Positions 30,276 through 40,485 of a stretch of DNA of 64,000 nt are shown here, piece by piece. The stretch's first letter is position 1. Every line of letters begins with the position of its first letter. The notes below the pieces were generated by a model. That model was not told the origin of the DNA. It ran no database searches and worked only from the letters and a program-made list of their open reading frames with translations. The stretch lies in assembly GCA_009746045.1 (NCBI GenBank), contig RPFO01000123.1, forward strand, positions 1,873,713 to 1,937,712, given 5' to 3'. This DNA comes from Mesostigma viride. Lineage: Eukaryota > Streptophyta > Mesostigmatophyceae > Mesostigmatales > Mesostigmataceae. A program made the translations under genes and the position numbers.

Positions 30276-30484
30276 CCATATTTCCCAAGGCCTCCGGTTC
30301 GGCCAAACACGTTTTTCAACATTTCATTAAGGACACTTCTGATGCCTTCCGCAATTTGTCCTAATCCAGCGCAACACCTCCAGGTTCTACCAGCTCAGAA
30401 GCTGGGGGCATATCCCTTCCCCATTCTGCTCCTTTTATTACTGAACCGACACAGGCGGTCTTCCAATGTGCCTTCTGGAATATT
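30276..30484 (-). pseudogene. Copia D linker remnant next to the LINE tail
   Basis: On minus the protease-RT linker continues in broken frames (for example IKGAEWGRDMPPASELVEPG, comparable to VKGVKWDEGEVPPAASLVIP of copia B). RT and RNase H are absent; the LINE tail marks the break. About 60 bp here recurs in altered arrangement next to the other LINE at 19440-19500. Confidence 0.5.
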
Positions 30485-30945
30485 TCAAGAGGCAAGGAAC
30501 ATCTGAATGATTCCAGAGGAATCAGTTGGGTCACCATGGGTTTTTAGGAGACTCTTTGTGTTATTGGGGCCATCAACAATGGTAACACCGGGAGTCACCA
30601 AGAATGGCTGGCCAATGAGAGTGGGTCCCTTGTAGCCATCAACAACACAAAATGTCAAAGACTCACCCAAGAATGGGATAGTGATATTCCCAAGAACTTG
30701 ATGATAAGTGTTACCCGCAAAGTCTTGGACATTAGTCCATGGACTGGGTTCAAGGGAATACTTATCCAGCAAAGCATTAAAGGGTGAGGTGACAGAGACC
30801 TCTGCTTTGGTATCCACATCAAAGCCATCAAGGTCCATGCCATCTCTAGAAGAGAAGTTATTTTGGCAATCTTTAGTGAAGGCTTGAGCTTCTTTACAAT
30901 ATCCCGAAGCTCTTGAGGATTGCCTCTCTTGCCGAGCTGAGTGTT
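30485..30945 (-). pseudogene. Copia D protease
   Basis: A retropepsin-like domain with the active-site motif VDTKAEVSV where DTGA or DSGA is normal, the flap/strand region NVQDFAGNTYHQVLGNITIP, and TLIGQPFLVTPG matching the usual ILG-type second strand. Upstream lies the conserved helix PQELRDIVKKLKPSLKIAK seen before the protease of all four copia-like copies. A one-base frameshift lies between that helix and the protease. It follows the integrase in gene order. Confidence 0.75.
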
Positions 30946-30950
30946 CAACC

Positions 30951-32311
30951 AGTTGTACAAGCTACTGCTTATACTTTTTATGCGCAAACCTTTTTAGCTA
31001 AGGTTAACGCATATTCTTACATCCTGCGCAGGATGTAAGAATATGCGTTAACCTTAGCTAAAAAGGTTTGCGCATAAAAAGTATAAGCAGTAGCTTGTAC
31101 AACTTAGAACCGGCGCGGCGCGGAAGTCACGGGTTCGAAACCTCGTGGGGACAGTGCCGAGTAGGGATTATTTGGGAGGATCCGCCGGGGCACCGGTCGG
31201 ACCTAATTAATCGCCTCGCGAGGTAGATATCGAACCTACCCGGGATTAATATCGAATCAGTAATTCGATATCGAATTAGGAATTCGGTGCGGAAGTAAAC
31301 CCTAGTTAGGGAGCCGCTTAATATTCCGCCCCAACGCGCAAAGGTTTTAAGTTGTACAAGCTACTGCTTATACTTTTTATGCGCAAACCTTTTTAGCTAA
31401 GGTTAACGCATATTCTTACATCCTGCGCAGGATGTAAGAATATGCGTTAACCTTAGCTAAAAAGGTTTGCGCATAAAAAGTATAAGCAGTAGCTTGTACA
31501 ACTTAGAACCGGCGCGGCGCGGAAGTCACGGGTTCGAAACCTCGTGGGGACAGTGCCGAGTAGGGATTATTTGGGAGGATCCGCCGGGGCACCGGTCGGA
31601 CCTAATTAATCGCCTCGCGAGGTAGATATCGAACCTACCCGGGATTAATATCGAATCAGTAATTCGATATCGAATTAGGAATTCGGTGCGGAAGTAAACC
31701 CTAGTTAGGGAGCCGCTTAATATTCCGCCCCAACGCGCAAAGGTTTTAAGTTGTACAAGCTACTGCTTATACTTTTTATGCGCAAACATTTTTAGCAAAG
31801 GTTAACGCATATTCTTACATCCTGCGCAGGATGTAAGAATATGCGTTAACCTTAGCTAAAAGGTTTGCGCGTAAAAAGTATAAGCACTAGCTTCTACAAC
31901 TTAAAACCTTGCGCGTTGTTGGGGCGAAATATCAAGCGGCTCCCTAACTAGGGCTTTACTTCCGCATCGAATTACTAATTCGATATCGAATTACTGATTC
32001 GATATTAATCCCGGGAATAGGTTCGATATCTACCTCGCTAGGCGATTAATTAGGTCCGACCGGTGCCCCGGCGGATCCTCCCAAATAATCCCTACTCGGC
32101 ACTGTCCCCACGAGGTTTCGAACCCGTGACTTCCGCGCCGCGCCGGTTCTAAGTTGTAGAAGCTAGTGCTCAGTATACTTTTTACGCGCAAACCTTTTAG
32201 CTAAGGTTAACGCATATTCTTACATCCTGCGCAGGATGTAAGAATTAATATGCGTTAACCTTAGCTAAAAAGGTTTGCGCATAAAAAGTATAAGCAGTAG
32301 CTTGTACAACT
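30951..32311. mobile_element. PAL-2, four-palindrome array
   Basis: A 1361-bp insertion between target duplications CAACC (30946-30950 and 32312-32316). Order: U1 30951-31104, spacer forward 31105-31349, U2 31350-31503, spacer forward 31504-31748, U3 31749-31901, spacer inverted 31902-32151, U4 32152-32311. U1 and U2 are perfect 154-bp palindromes. The spacers (245-250 bp) are nearly identical. Ends are AGTTGTACAAGC and GCTTGTACAACT. There is no coding capacity. It splits copia D between integrase and protease, and taking it out with one duplication keeps the frame open. Same architecture as PAL-1 with unrelated spacer body. Confidence 0.92.
31105..31349 (+). repeat. PAL-2 spacer with tRNA 3'-half-like module (also 31504-31748; inverted 31902-32151)
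   Basis: Starts TAGAACC and ends GGTTTTA. Box-B-like GGTTCGAAACC lies at 31132-31142, about 27 nt from the palindrome, within GGAAGTCACGGGTTCGAAAC, followed by an acceptor-like GTGGGGACAG. The rest holds ATCGAAT/ATTCGAT hairpin sequence. The second forward copy is identical as far as I can see; the inverted copy has small differences. Confidence 0.8.
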
Positions 32312-32316
32312 CAACC

Positions 32317-33827
32317 TGGACAACCCCTCCTCAGCCTGTCTTCCTTGGGCTGGTATTTTCCCATCAGTCTCCAAGGGCAATGGCTTATTACCAGGGTAAT
32401 TGAATCCAAGCTTTGGCTGTTCAGACTGAAATATGTTATCCACCTGCCCAGGGGTCTCAAGCCCATGTTCCAACGGCCGGAGCTTCCGGTGCTGATCAGA
32501 CACCCTATTATCCAACAAGTCAGCTTCAAATATATCATCCTGTGATATCCCAGTCAATGTCCTAGGCTGAGCTTGCTGAGTAGTAGGCTCCAGTTGATGG
32601 GAGGCCGCCCTTTCTGGTAGTTGGAGTCCATGCAGCCTGTTCACTGGCCAAAGGTGGACAGGAAAGATTGGGAGATCCAGATGCCTCTTCAGGGGCCATA
32701 TTCACCAGGGGATTTTCTTCATTAAATTGAACGTTCATTGGATCTCTCTTCAATCTATTCCAAGCCAGATGATAAGTGGTACCATTCCAGACCACATCAG
32801 CAGTTTTCATCTCCGGGTCAACTGAGGTTATGGTCCCTGGACCCTGCCAATAACCGCGTTTACCAGGAGCATTTTCTTTGTGGAAGATCACCTGGTCTCC
32901 CACCTTAAATTTTAATGATTCTCCTCTCTGTTTATCCTAAGTTTTCACAGAGGTGAGCATACTGTGTCCACCTCTGCTTACTCCATGCCTGCATTATGTC
33001 ATCAGGGTAGAGGCCACCTGCTAGTCCACGAGGTGAGACCAGCCATGGAACACCACGCACTTTGAAAGTATGAAGACGGTTGTTCATGGTGTTTTCCACT
33101 TTTGCAGCACCCAAACACCTGACAGCAAAAGTTGGTTTAAACATCTCAGGATAATCCCCAGACATTACCAACTTCTTAAGCTCCTGTATATATCTGTCAA
33201 CCTTGCCTTGGGCTTGGTGATCTTCACGACCCACAATCCTTAGTTAGGAAAGGCAGATCAGAGTATTTGGTCAGGCAGTTAAACTGCAAGTCCATCTGCA
33301 GCTTGTGAATGACTGCAAACTTCTGCAGAATAACAAGAACTGTGGCATGGAGGGTATTCTCATCCTCTGCTGCCATAGGTTCAATTCCAATGTAGCCTGA
33401 CCATTCATCCACAGCCACCAAGTAAGGCAATTGCCTGTAATTGGTGAAGTAGAGGATATCAGCTTGTAGATTACCCCTACCATCTGCAGGATGCTTTGCA
33501 TGACGTTTGGAAGGCTTGTTAGCACACAATTGGCGGCACACCGTGTTCTCTGACATCTTGATAAGCCTGCCAGAGAGCCTTGTTATTAATGGCTTGAACA
33601 AGCCTAATGGCATTGTTTCCATGGCCACAGGCATCATGCAAACTCTTAGCCAAAATCCTAAGATTAATACAATCATTAGGTGATGGCTCTTCAGGACATG
33701 GACTGGCATCCACGTTCCTGGCAGAGCAAGAGTCCAAGTTTTTATTATCAATATAACAAGGATTATTGCTCTGAGGAGCTTGACTGTTAATCAATGGGTG
33801 CTGGGCTACAAGCAGGAGCTGCACCAC
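32317..33827 (-). pseudogene. Copia D integrase
   Basis: Broken minus frames. 33827-33519: zinc-module start LHDACGHGNNAIRLV. 33751-33224: RQLCANKPSKRHAKHPADGR, first Asp in NLQADILYF, VDEWSGYIGIEP, second Asp in LQMDLQFNCL. 33234-32932: GKVDRYIQELK, where canonical elements have Glu. 32903-32562: the C-terminal SH3-like segment VIFHKENAPGKRGYWQGPG. 32644-32312: a disordered linker running into PAL-2. At least three frame breaks, so inactive. The D..D..D set (third residue Asp) matches copia A, not B or C. Confidence 0.75.
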
Positions 33828-34144
33828 ATGTATTGTTCACAGATATGTTGCTCACTTGGGCAACACTGTGTGGCATCTGTCTACAAACAGGAGCAGATCC
33901 ACATGTATTATTTACAGAAAGAGTTCCCTCTGGGGTACTCTTTTTATTCCAGGCATGGATAGGAGTGCCACAAACAGGGGCACTTTTACTGCTGCTCACT
34001 CAGTGGGGCAGCTATACGGTCAGTAGGAGTTATACTGCTGGAGCCCGGCCCTACCACCTAGCTGGCAGGCCTCTTCTGCCATAAAACCACTCTCATCAAC
34101 GTCCATAAGGACGCTGTAGGGGTTATATAAACAGAGAGGATCAT
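33828..34144 (-). other. Copia D Gag-integrase linker
   Basis: No intact frame. On minus it contains repeated segments such as SVNNTCGSAPVC and SVNNTCGAAPAC, a short internal protein repeat. Likely decayed linker. Confidence 0.4.
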
Positions 34145-35393
34145 CTAGTTTTTCTGCTGCTGCTTCCTCTTGCGGCCATGAGAGTTATTGCCACCCCGCG
34201 GCTGATGAGAAGCATCACCACCACGCGGCTGGGAAGCGTCACCACCACGCGGCTGAGAAGCGTCACCACCACGAAGGGCACCGCTCTTGACGGCTTGGGA
34301 GATCTGCTGCAGCAGCTTGAGCACTTCCATCTGGGTATCCTTAGGTCCAGCGCCAGCCTTACTCCTGCAGGCAGACGCAACATGACCAGGACTGCCACAA
34401 GACTTGCACTTGCGAAAGTAGCAATCCTTAGCCAGATGGTTAGTCTTGTTACAAAAAGTGCTAGGAGGGAAGGACTCAGAATTAGCGACAACCTTACCCT
34501 TACATGCGCGGCGTGTGTGCCCGGGCTGCCCGCAGTTGTAGCAGAAGATTTCCCTTTGCTGCTCCATCACCATGGCGACACGAGGTACCTCCGCGGCACC
34601 TCCTTCTCTGGAAACACGGGTTTGGTTCGTCAAGAGCTCCTTGAGGTGAGCTCTGCATCGATGAGTGTCGCTCAGGTAACCGCGGCAGTTGGCGACTAAA
34701 TTCCGCTTCTCGGACTCAGATAAAGCACAGTTTTGGATCCAGCGGAGATTTACCGCCTCGTCAGGCCACCGGAGCCCCTGCTTCTCCAGCGTGTCGTAGT
34801 AAGAGTTGAGGTGCTCGATGATGGTCTGCCCGGGCTTTGGCTTTGCATCTACAAATTCCTCGATCTCGTCGCAGGTTTTGGTAGTAATAGATCGGAGAAA
34901 AGTCTCCCTCGCTCGACGCAGAAACTCAAACGGCGACCACCGCAGACGTTGTGCTCTATCCAGCAACGAAATCCACTCCGGGTGGTTCTTTTCGCGGTCT
35001 CCCAGCGGAGTTCCGCGAAGAAACTCCAGCCAGTCCGGAATAATGTCTCGGTTGCCCGCGAGCCTGCGGAAAAACGGCCCAAGCGAAGCTACAAAACGAT
35101 CCCGGTCTGCTTGTTCAAATAGCACCAGGTACCAGCGGGGCTGGAACCCACTTCTTGATCGCCGACAGCAGCTTCGCCTCCTGAAGCAAGCTCTCCCGCC
35201 GAAGCACCTTATCACGCTTACGCTGGTCGTCACTATTAGTACTTCCCTGTCCGCAGCCCTCTTCCCGGGGCTGGTCGGACATATCTGTATTGTCATCCCC
35301 GTGCTCGCCTGGGCCAGGGTTGACAGAAATCTGAGCTGGTCCGTGCTCACCAGGGCCAGACCGCGGCTCTGAAAGATCGTCGTCCGAAGACAT
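34145..35393 (-). pseudogene. Copia D Gag with zinc knuckles and RGG-type tail
   Basis: Start ATG at 35391-35393 (MSSDDDLSEPRSG). The frame shifts near 35130 into a long open stretch with a capsid-like helical region (LNSYYDTLEKQGLRWPDEAV, NLVANCRGYLSDTHRCRAHL). Then come zinc knuckles CYNCGQPGHTRRAC and CKSCGSPGHVASAC, with an irregular one between. The C-terminus has three to four copies of RGGDASQP, encoded by a 24-bp repeat, and ends in basic HGRKRKQQQKN. Gag packages the element RNA. One frameshift near the N-terminus in this copy. Confidence 0.8.
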
Positions 35394-36116
35394 CGAAATG
35401 AATACAAGTTGCAAATAAATGGAATGCGATGTAAATCAGAAAGCATGGAATGAACGTTCTCTTTATTGTTCTCATACGTTATTGCTGTTGCTTCATAATT
35501 CGTCTTCGTTGCGCATGAGAACCTGTTGCGCTTGGCACCTTCATCAGTCTTGCTGAATATCCTACGTGGACATGCATTCCATGTAGTTCAGTGCATGCCA
35601 CGTGTCAGATACTTCTAGAATCCTCTAGAAGGTTCCAAGGCATGGATGCGCATATGATTGGACGATAGTCGGCTCAGTCCTCTTGACATGCATGCAGGAC
35701 TACACCGGCCCTAGACCAGCCGGTGACGTGGAGGCCAGGGAGACGCCAGTTAGGTTAATATTGTGCGGAAACCTTTTTGCCACTTGGGCTTCTCAGGTTC
35801 CGCACAATATTACCGGCGATAACCACTCGCCGGACACTCAAGTTCACGACGTCGTGAACTTGAGTGTCCGGCGAGTGGTTATCGCCGGTAATATTGTGCG
35901 GAACCTGAGAAGCCCAAGTGGCAAAAAGGTTTCCGCACAATATTAACCTAACTACGCCCACACATTCTACGTGGCGTTATCCCATTGGCGAGTACTAGTG
36001 AAGTACAGCCATTGGTCCAATACTACAATAAAGTATATTGTAGTAATCTGTACAAGATCCCCTATCTCTGAGGACCCATGTGGACCCTAGATGGGTCTCC
36101 AACCAACTGTTAAGGT
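35394..36116 (-). other. Copia D 5' leader/LTR region, contains PAL-3
   Basis: Non-coding. On minus the Gag start is preceded by AACTTGTATTCATTTCG, sharing AACTTGTATTCAT with copia A. LTR limits are not resolved because the 3' LTR is lost. PAL-3 is inserted at 35748-35953. Confidence 0.4.
35748..35953. mobile_element. PAL-3, single palindromic element
   Basis: A perfect 206-bp palindrome with 103-bp arms (axis at GAC/GTC), flanked by ACGCC (35743-35747 and 35954-35958). Ends AGTTAGGTTAAT and ATTAACCTAACT. Arm length equals that of the PAL-1 U1 unit although most of the sequence differs. Each arm contains TGTGCGGAAACC..GGTTCCGCACA, a hairpin with a TTTTTGCC loop start, and CCGGCG-ATAACCACT-CGCCGG. 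A solitary form of the PAL family without spacer. Confidence 0.92.
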
Positions 36117-36271
36117 TCCTATTTCCTGCGTATGACGTATTAATCCAATACCGTCGCAGGTTCAGCACCTAATTCCTGTCAGCCCAGGAATTACTGTCGA
36201 CCCCATATGTCGTCGGCACATATTCACGCACGACTTAGAAGAACAGACGGCTCGCGCTCGCGCGCGACCGG
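36117..36271. repeat. Repeat X, copy 1
   Basis: A 155-bp sequence beginning TCCTATTTCCTGCGTA and ending CGCGCGCGACCGG; a near-identical copy is at 52106-52260. Here it runs directly into repeat Y, sharing the CCGG junction. Function unknown; it may be part of a SINE or LTR. Confidence 0.85.
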
Positions 36272-36385
36272 GAAGTCGGAACACCATAACTTTCTTGATA
36301 CTTGTCGGAATGAACTCGTTCCGGTGCCGCTGGAATCGCAGAGATATGCCGAATCAGGAACACGCCAATGCGCTTGGCGTTAACT
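36267..36385. repeat. Repeat Y, copy 1
   Basis: 119 bp from ACCGGGAAGTCGG to CTTGGCGTTAACT; an essentially identical copy is at 56220-56338. It contains two clear hairpins, CGGAA-TGAACTCG-TTCCG and CGCCAA-TGCGC-TTGGCG, and looks like part of a structured small RNA or SINE head. No known RNA recognised. Confidence 0.85.
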
Positions 36386-37133
36386 CCAATCCTTTCTTTT
36401 CTTGAGCTGTAGCAGCTCACACAAGTCTACATACAAACACACACAATGGGTACTGGACATCCTCCCCGACTACAAGTCACAACCCTCTGGGCATGACAGC
36501 CAGCTTGGATTCCTTATTATATGTACATAGCACCCATACTGGTTCAGGAGCACAAACAAATTACAATGAGTCCCTATCCCTTCCTGGGAGGCTCGTTGTG
36601 TTACCCATGTACAAGAGGTTGGCCAACTGTGGCAGCCCATAGGTGTTCAGTGAAGAACTTGAGAAGTATGTACAACCTTCAGGACCTTAGGCGAAACCCC
36701 ACAGATCACCCACAACAGCTCATCAGAAAACATTGCTGACCCCCAGACGGGAGTCGGCGCCGGTAAGCTGCCCCTTATCGAACCAGATACAACATCTACG
36801 CGAAGCACATGCAAACCCACAAGCTCCTATACTCACTCCAACCGTGGAAAATCAGGGGACCTGTCGCCACCTCATCAGCATGATGGATGGGTCAGCCAGT
36901 CCGTGAAACTCCGCCTTAAGACGGCACCAGGGAATCGAACCCCGCCCACAAACCACAGATCTGGGGAAACCTCAGACTGAGATGAAAACCCCAGATAGAC
37001 ATCTCTCCATCAGAGACAATATCAGACATTCCCACACCAGAGACATGTCTCACCCCTCAAGGTGTGCTCAGGATTATGTACAATCAAGCTCCCAGCCTGA
37101 TATCCAGAGACTTAAGCACCCAGCTCTCAGCTT
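36386..37133 (-). other. Copia B 3' untranslated region
   Basis: Non-coding sequence after RNase H of copia B. On minus it has a box-B/T-arm-like GCGGGGTTCGATTCCCTGGT at about 36927-36946. Copia C has a similar T-arm word in its 3' UTR. Confidence 0.5.
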
Positions 37134-38073
37134 TTAGACAGATAGACCAACTTGGCAGTCAGCATTCATGAGCTTCCTCAGTACATTGTACTGGGCTAGG
37201 GCCTCGTGTGGCAGCTTGGTCAATGCATCAGCAGGGTTCTCCTCGCCAGGGATATGCTTCAAGTCAACCAAACTGGCCAACTCCTTCAGCAACAAATAAT
37301 CCAGATCCCGGCTCCTGGCCAGCTGCATGCTTGTGAACAAACTGGACCATACCCATGCTGTCTGTTAGCAACAACGTCTCCATCTGCAAGGACCAAGGGG
37401 TAACTGAAGCCAGCTCCAGCATTAACTCCTTTATGTACAAACTGGACTGGATTCCCTCGCATATGGCCCTGCATTCTGCCACATCTGAACTGATACAGAC
37501 CCTCTTCTGTAGTCTGCTGTACCAGCTGAACAAACTTGCCCTGCTCTGATAAAAAGCAAACAGAGCAGCAGATCTCCCCCTGACCTTGGTAACCTGGCGA
37601 GCATCCATGGAACTGTCAACAAAGATCTCCAAGGTGATAGGCTGGGCAAAGTCAATCCCAGACAAAATCAGATCAGGGGTACTCTCCACCAATCGCGCTA
37701 TGACTCGAGGCTTCTCATCCTCAAGCACATCATCAGGCATTCTACTATGGACCATCAAAGACGGACCACAGGTGCTGGCAAACCAGGCCCACATGCCTCT
37801 CAACTCAGGACCTGCAGCCTGGGTGATCTTCTCTGGCAAGGCCTTCACAATGGTCTGTTTATAATCTCCTCCAGCCTGAAGCCTGATACTCCACTCCCCA
37901 TCCCTCTTGAACAGGGTAGCCTGCATTCCACAGAACACTACAGGCTGGTTGGGTTCCTGCCACAGCTCCTTGCCCAGTGAAAACTTGCCACTGCATGACG
38001 AAAGGAATAAACTTCTTCAGCCAGGTCGTGGGGGCTTAGTAGCAAATGCAGATCATCTCCATGCAAACTAGCA
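37134..38073 (-). pseudogene. Copia B RT palm end and RNase H
   Basis: Minus frames continue the RT: LHGDDLHLLLSPHDLAEEV near 38050, with HGDD at the YVDD catalytic position. Then comes VFCGMQATLFKRDGEWSIRL, and RNase H with IFVDSSMDARQV (Asp), SSDVAECRAICEG (Glu) and LLTDSMGMVQFVHK (Asp). It ends with the integrity motif GEENPADALTKL. At least two frame breaks (near 37330 and 38070), so inactive. Strongly similar to copia C. Confidence 0.8.
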
Positions 38074-38076
38074 TTA

Positions 38077-40485
38077 TTACACTGGCAGACCCTCCCATTG
38101 GGCCAGCAACAAACAGGGATCAACTGAAGACACTCTCAAGCCACACTCACTGATCAGAGCTTCCTGCAGCGTGAGTCTCCAGATGATTGGGCTCGACCTG
38201 AGTCCTTCCAGGCCCTTCAGAATAACCAGGAATTGTTGATGCAGCTCCAGCTTCCAGATGGCAGGCACCTCAACACAGTAAGGCTCATCCTGCTTCCACA
38301 CCCTCCTGGCCACTTCTGGATCAGATTTTAAAAATGCCCTCTTGAAGTCCAGCAGCACTGATGACATAGCTGCTCCCCTGTTCAGCAACCCCACGTAGAG
38401 ACATAGCAAAATTCTCCATGTGTCGTGTAGCATCCCTGGCGTGTACAGCTCCTCTCCCAGCAGACTCCCCGTGCCGTGATACTCATTCAGGACAGGCCTG
38501 ACATGGGGCACTGATACCTCATCCACAACCTTCCTCTTCAGCACAAATCTCAAAGCAAGCTTCCTTGATGCTGGGGGACGTCTGTCTGTTGGTGCAGCAC
38601 ACTCAAACTGCAACCACTCCTCCAATGCCTTGGAGAAGGCGAGCTTCCAAGCCTCAAACAAAGTAGGCGAGCTCATCTCTTGGACCAGCTGGTCATATGT
38701 CAAAGGAGAGTGTGCAGCAAGGCTCCTGTGAGTTATGCCAATACTGCTGGGGTGCAACACAGCTGGAATCACCAAACTGGCTGCTGGGGGCACCTCCCCT
38801 TCATCCCATTTTACACCCTTGACCGGCTTGGCCCTGCACCTGATTGGAAATGTTGTCCTGAAATTTTCTAGGGGAATCATCCCCCAGCCATCTCTTCTCA
38901 GAGCTGTAGCTCTGATAGAAATCCCAGGATTGCCCAGAAAATTCTGACCCAAAATCACAGGGCCATCATAGTCCTCTAGGACAAGGAAGGTCACATCCAC
39001 ACCCATGACAGGGGCAGTAACCTCTCCCAACACCCTTAGATGCGTCCTACCACTGAAATCAGACACCCAGGGGCAACTTGGTTCTCCGACCAGCAGTTCT
39101 CCTGTATGCTGAGGTCCCATGACAGAAACCTGTGCATTGGTATCTATCTCCATGGCAGCTACCTCAGGTTCATCCAACTGGACAAGCTTGGACACCTTAG
39201 GCTCCTTCTTGGCTCTTTGCAAAGCCTGTACAATATCTGATAGACGCACACCCCTAGGCCTGGTGTCGGGCCGTTCCGGAGGTGCAGCCTGTCCGCCTGC
39301 TTGCCCAACCACCGTATGTGAAGGTACCCCAGGGGCCGGGCCAGGGTCACCCTGAGGGCTCGATACAGCTGTAGCACCCTGATCAGGAAGTTCCACGTCA
39401 CCCCCGCCTTGTACACCAACGGGCACCTGGAAGAGGTCTCCTTGATTACCTCCCCGGGGACGGATCTTTGACCAGGACAGACGGTGCACTGCTTGGGAGC
39501 CATCAATGGCCACCCAGCACTTATGGCCAGCGGCTTCTACTCGGGTCACCACCCCATCATGCCAGCTGCCACGTTTCCCTGGAAAGCTTGGTTCCTTCCA
39601 CACAACAACCTGTTGTCCAACGTTAGGTTCTAGGACACTCCAGCCCTTGTCTTTCTGCCTCAGCTTGAGGAACTTGGCCTCTAGCTTCTCCTTCCATGCC
39701 TGCTCAGCATCAGCTGGCAGCATCCTGGTGTGCAGCATAAGAGGATTGATGGCAATGTCACCAAAGAACATGGGAGTCCTAAGGTTCAGCCTATCCTCCA
39801 CAGAACGTAGCCATGCAGATGTCACAATGGCAGATGACGTCCTTGGAATCCTCTCCACCAGCAGCACAGTCTTGATCTCTTGGATGGCTCTCTCCACCAC
39901 CCCTTGCTGGCCGTGGCTCTCCCTGGGTGTAATCAGCAACTCTGGAAACTCTGGCAGGTTCTCACAGCACTCAAACTGAATGTCACACTGCAACAACTCC
40001 AACCCAGGGTACCTGCTCCTTGTCAACTTCAGAGCAGCAATCAATGTAGGCTTCTCCATGTCAGGCAGGATCTCTAGGGTCTTGTACTTGGTATATCTGT
40101 CCACTGCCACCAGCAGCTTCAAACCCCTGATTCTCTGAATATCTACCTGCACATGGCCTGGCTGCAAAATAGGAGACCTGGCATGAGACTGCTTGGGCTT
40201 TCTAGCAACTAGCCTGCACTTGCAAGCTTGAGCAACCTGTTGGCAAATGGAGTACAACTCACTTCCTCCCAGCCGTCTAGCAACCTGCAAAGACTGAGCT
40301 GCATGGCCAAACATGGTATGCAACCTTGAGGCAATGTCATACAAGAGAGAAAATCTTTTATTGTCATTATTAGCACTCAAGGTATGTACAGATCCCTTAT
40401 GTACAGGAGGCACCAGGGTCGTGCCTGTCAGACTGTCTTCAGCCCTATCTATCCTCATCCTGACCATCCTGTGCCAGTCCTGCAT
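38077..40485 (-). CDS. Copia B integrase-protease-RT polyprotein
   Basis: An 802-codon frame. The zinc module (LHTMFGHAAQ..CQQVAQACKC) is at about 55-95. Integrase core: HVQVDIQRIRG, LQCDIQF and GVVERAIQEIK (D, D, E). SH3-like VVWKEPSFPGKRGSW is at about 310. The helix RLSDIVQALQRAKKEPKVSK leads into a retropepsin-like domain with EIDTNAQVSVM and VILGQNFLG at about 440-540. The RT start has FVLKRKVV, HVRPVLNEYHGTG, VLLDFKRAFLK (first catalytic Asp) and LKGLEGLRSSPIIW. The protease stands after the integrase in a single unbroken frame, which is the clearest proof of the gene order. RT palm and RNase H follow after a frame break. Confidence 0.85.
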   Translation of the reverse strand: MQDWHRMVRMRIDRAEDSLTGTTLVPPVHKGSVHTLSANNDNKRFSLLYDIASRLHTMFGHAAQSLQVARRLGGSELYSICQQVAQACKCRLVARKPKQSHARSPILQPGHVQVDIQRIRGLKLLVAVDRYTKYKTLEILPDMEKPTLIAALKLTRSRYPGLELLQCDIQFECCENLPEFPELLITPRESHGQQGVVERAIQEIKTVLLVERIPRTSSAIVTSAWLRSVEDRLNLRTPMFFGDIAINPLMLHTRMLPADAEQAWKEKLEAKFLKLRQKDKGWSVLEPNVGQQVVVWKEPSFPGKRGSWHDGVVTRVEAAGHKCWVAIDGSQAVHRLSWSKIRPRGGNQGDLFQVPVGVQGGGDVELPDQGATAVSSPQGDPGPAPGVPSHTVVGQAGGQAAPPERPDTRPRGVRLSDIVQALQRAKKEPKVSKLVQLDEPEVAAMEIDTNAQVSVMGPQHTGELLVGEPSCPWVSDFSGRTHLRVLGEVTAPVMGVDVTFLVLEDYDGPVILGQNFLGNPGISIRATALRRDGWGMIPLENFRTTFPIRCRAKPVKGVKWDEGEVPPAASLVIPAVLHPSSIGITHRSLAAHSPLTYDQLVQEMSSPTLFEAWKLAFSKALEEWLQFECAAPTDRRPPASRKLALRFVLKRKVVDEVSVPHVRPVLNEYHGTGSLLGEELYTPGMLHDTWRILLCLYVGLLNRGAAMSSVLLDFKRAFLKSDPEVARRVWKQDEPYCVEVPAIWKLELHQQFLVILKGLEGLRSSPIIWRLTLQEALISECGLRVSSVDPCLLLAQWEGLPV

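Noticed and set aside
36267-36385. Repeat Y as a hammerhead ribozyme (retrozyme) or snRNA
   Set aside because: No hammerhead core (CTGATGA with GAAA) and no match to U1, U2, U4, U5 or U6 signatures I could recognise.
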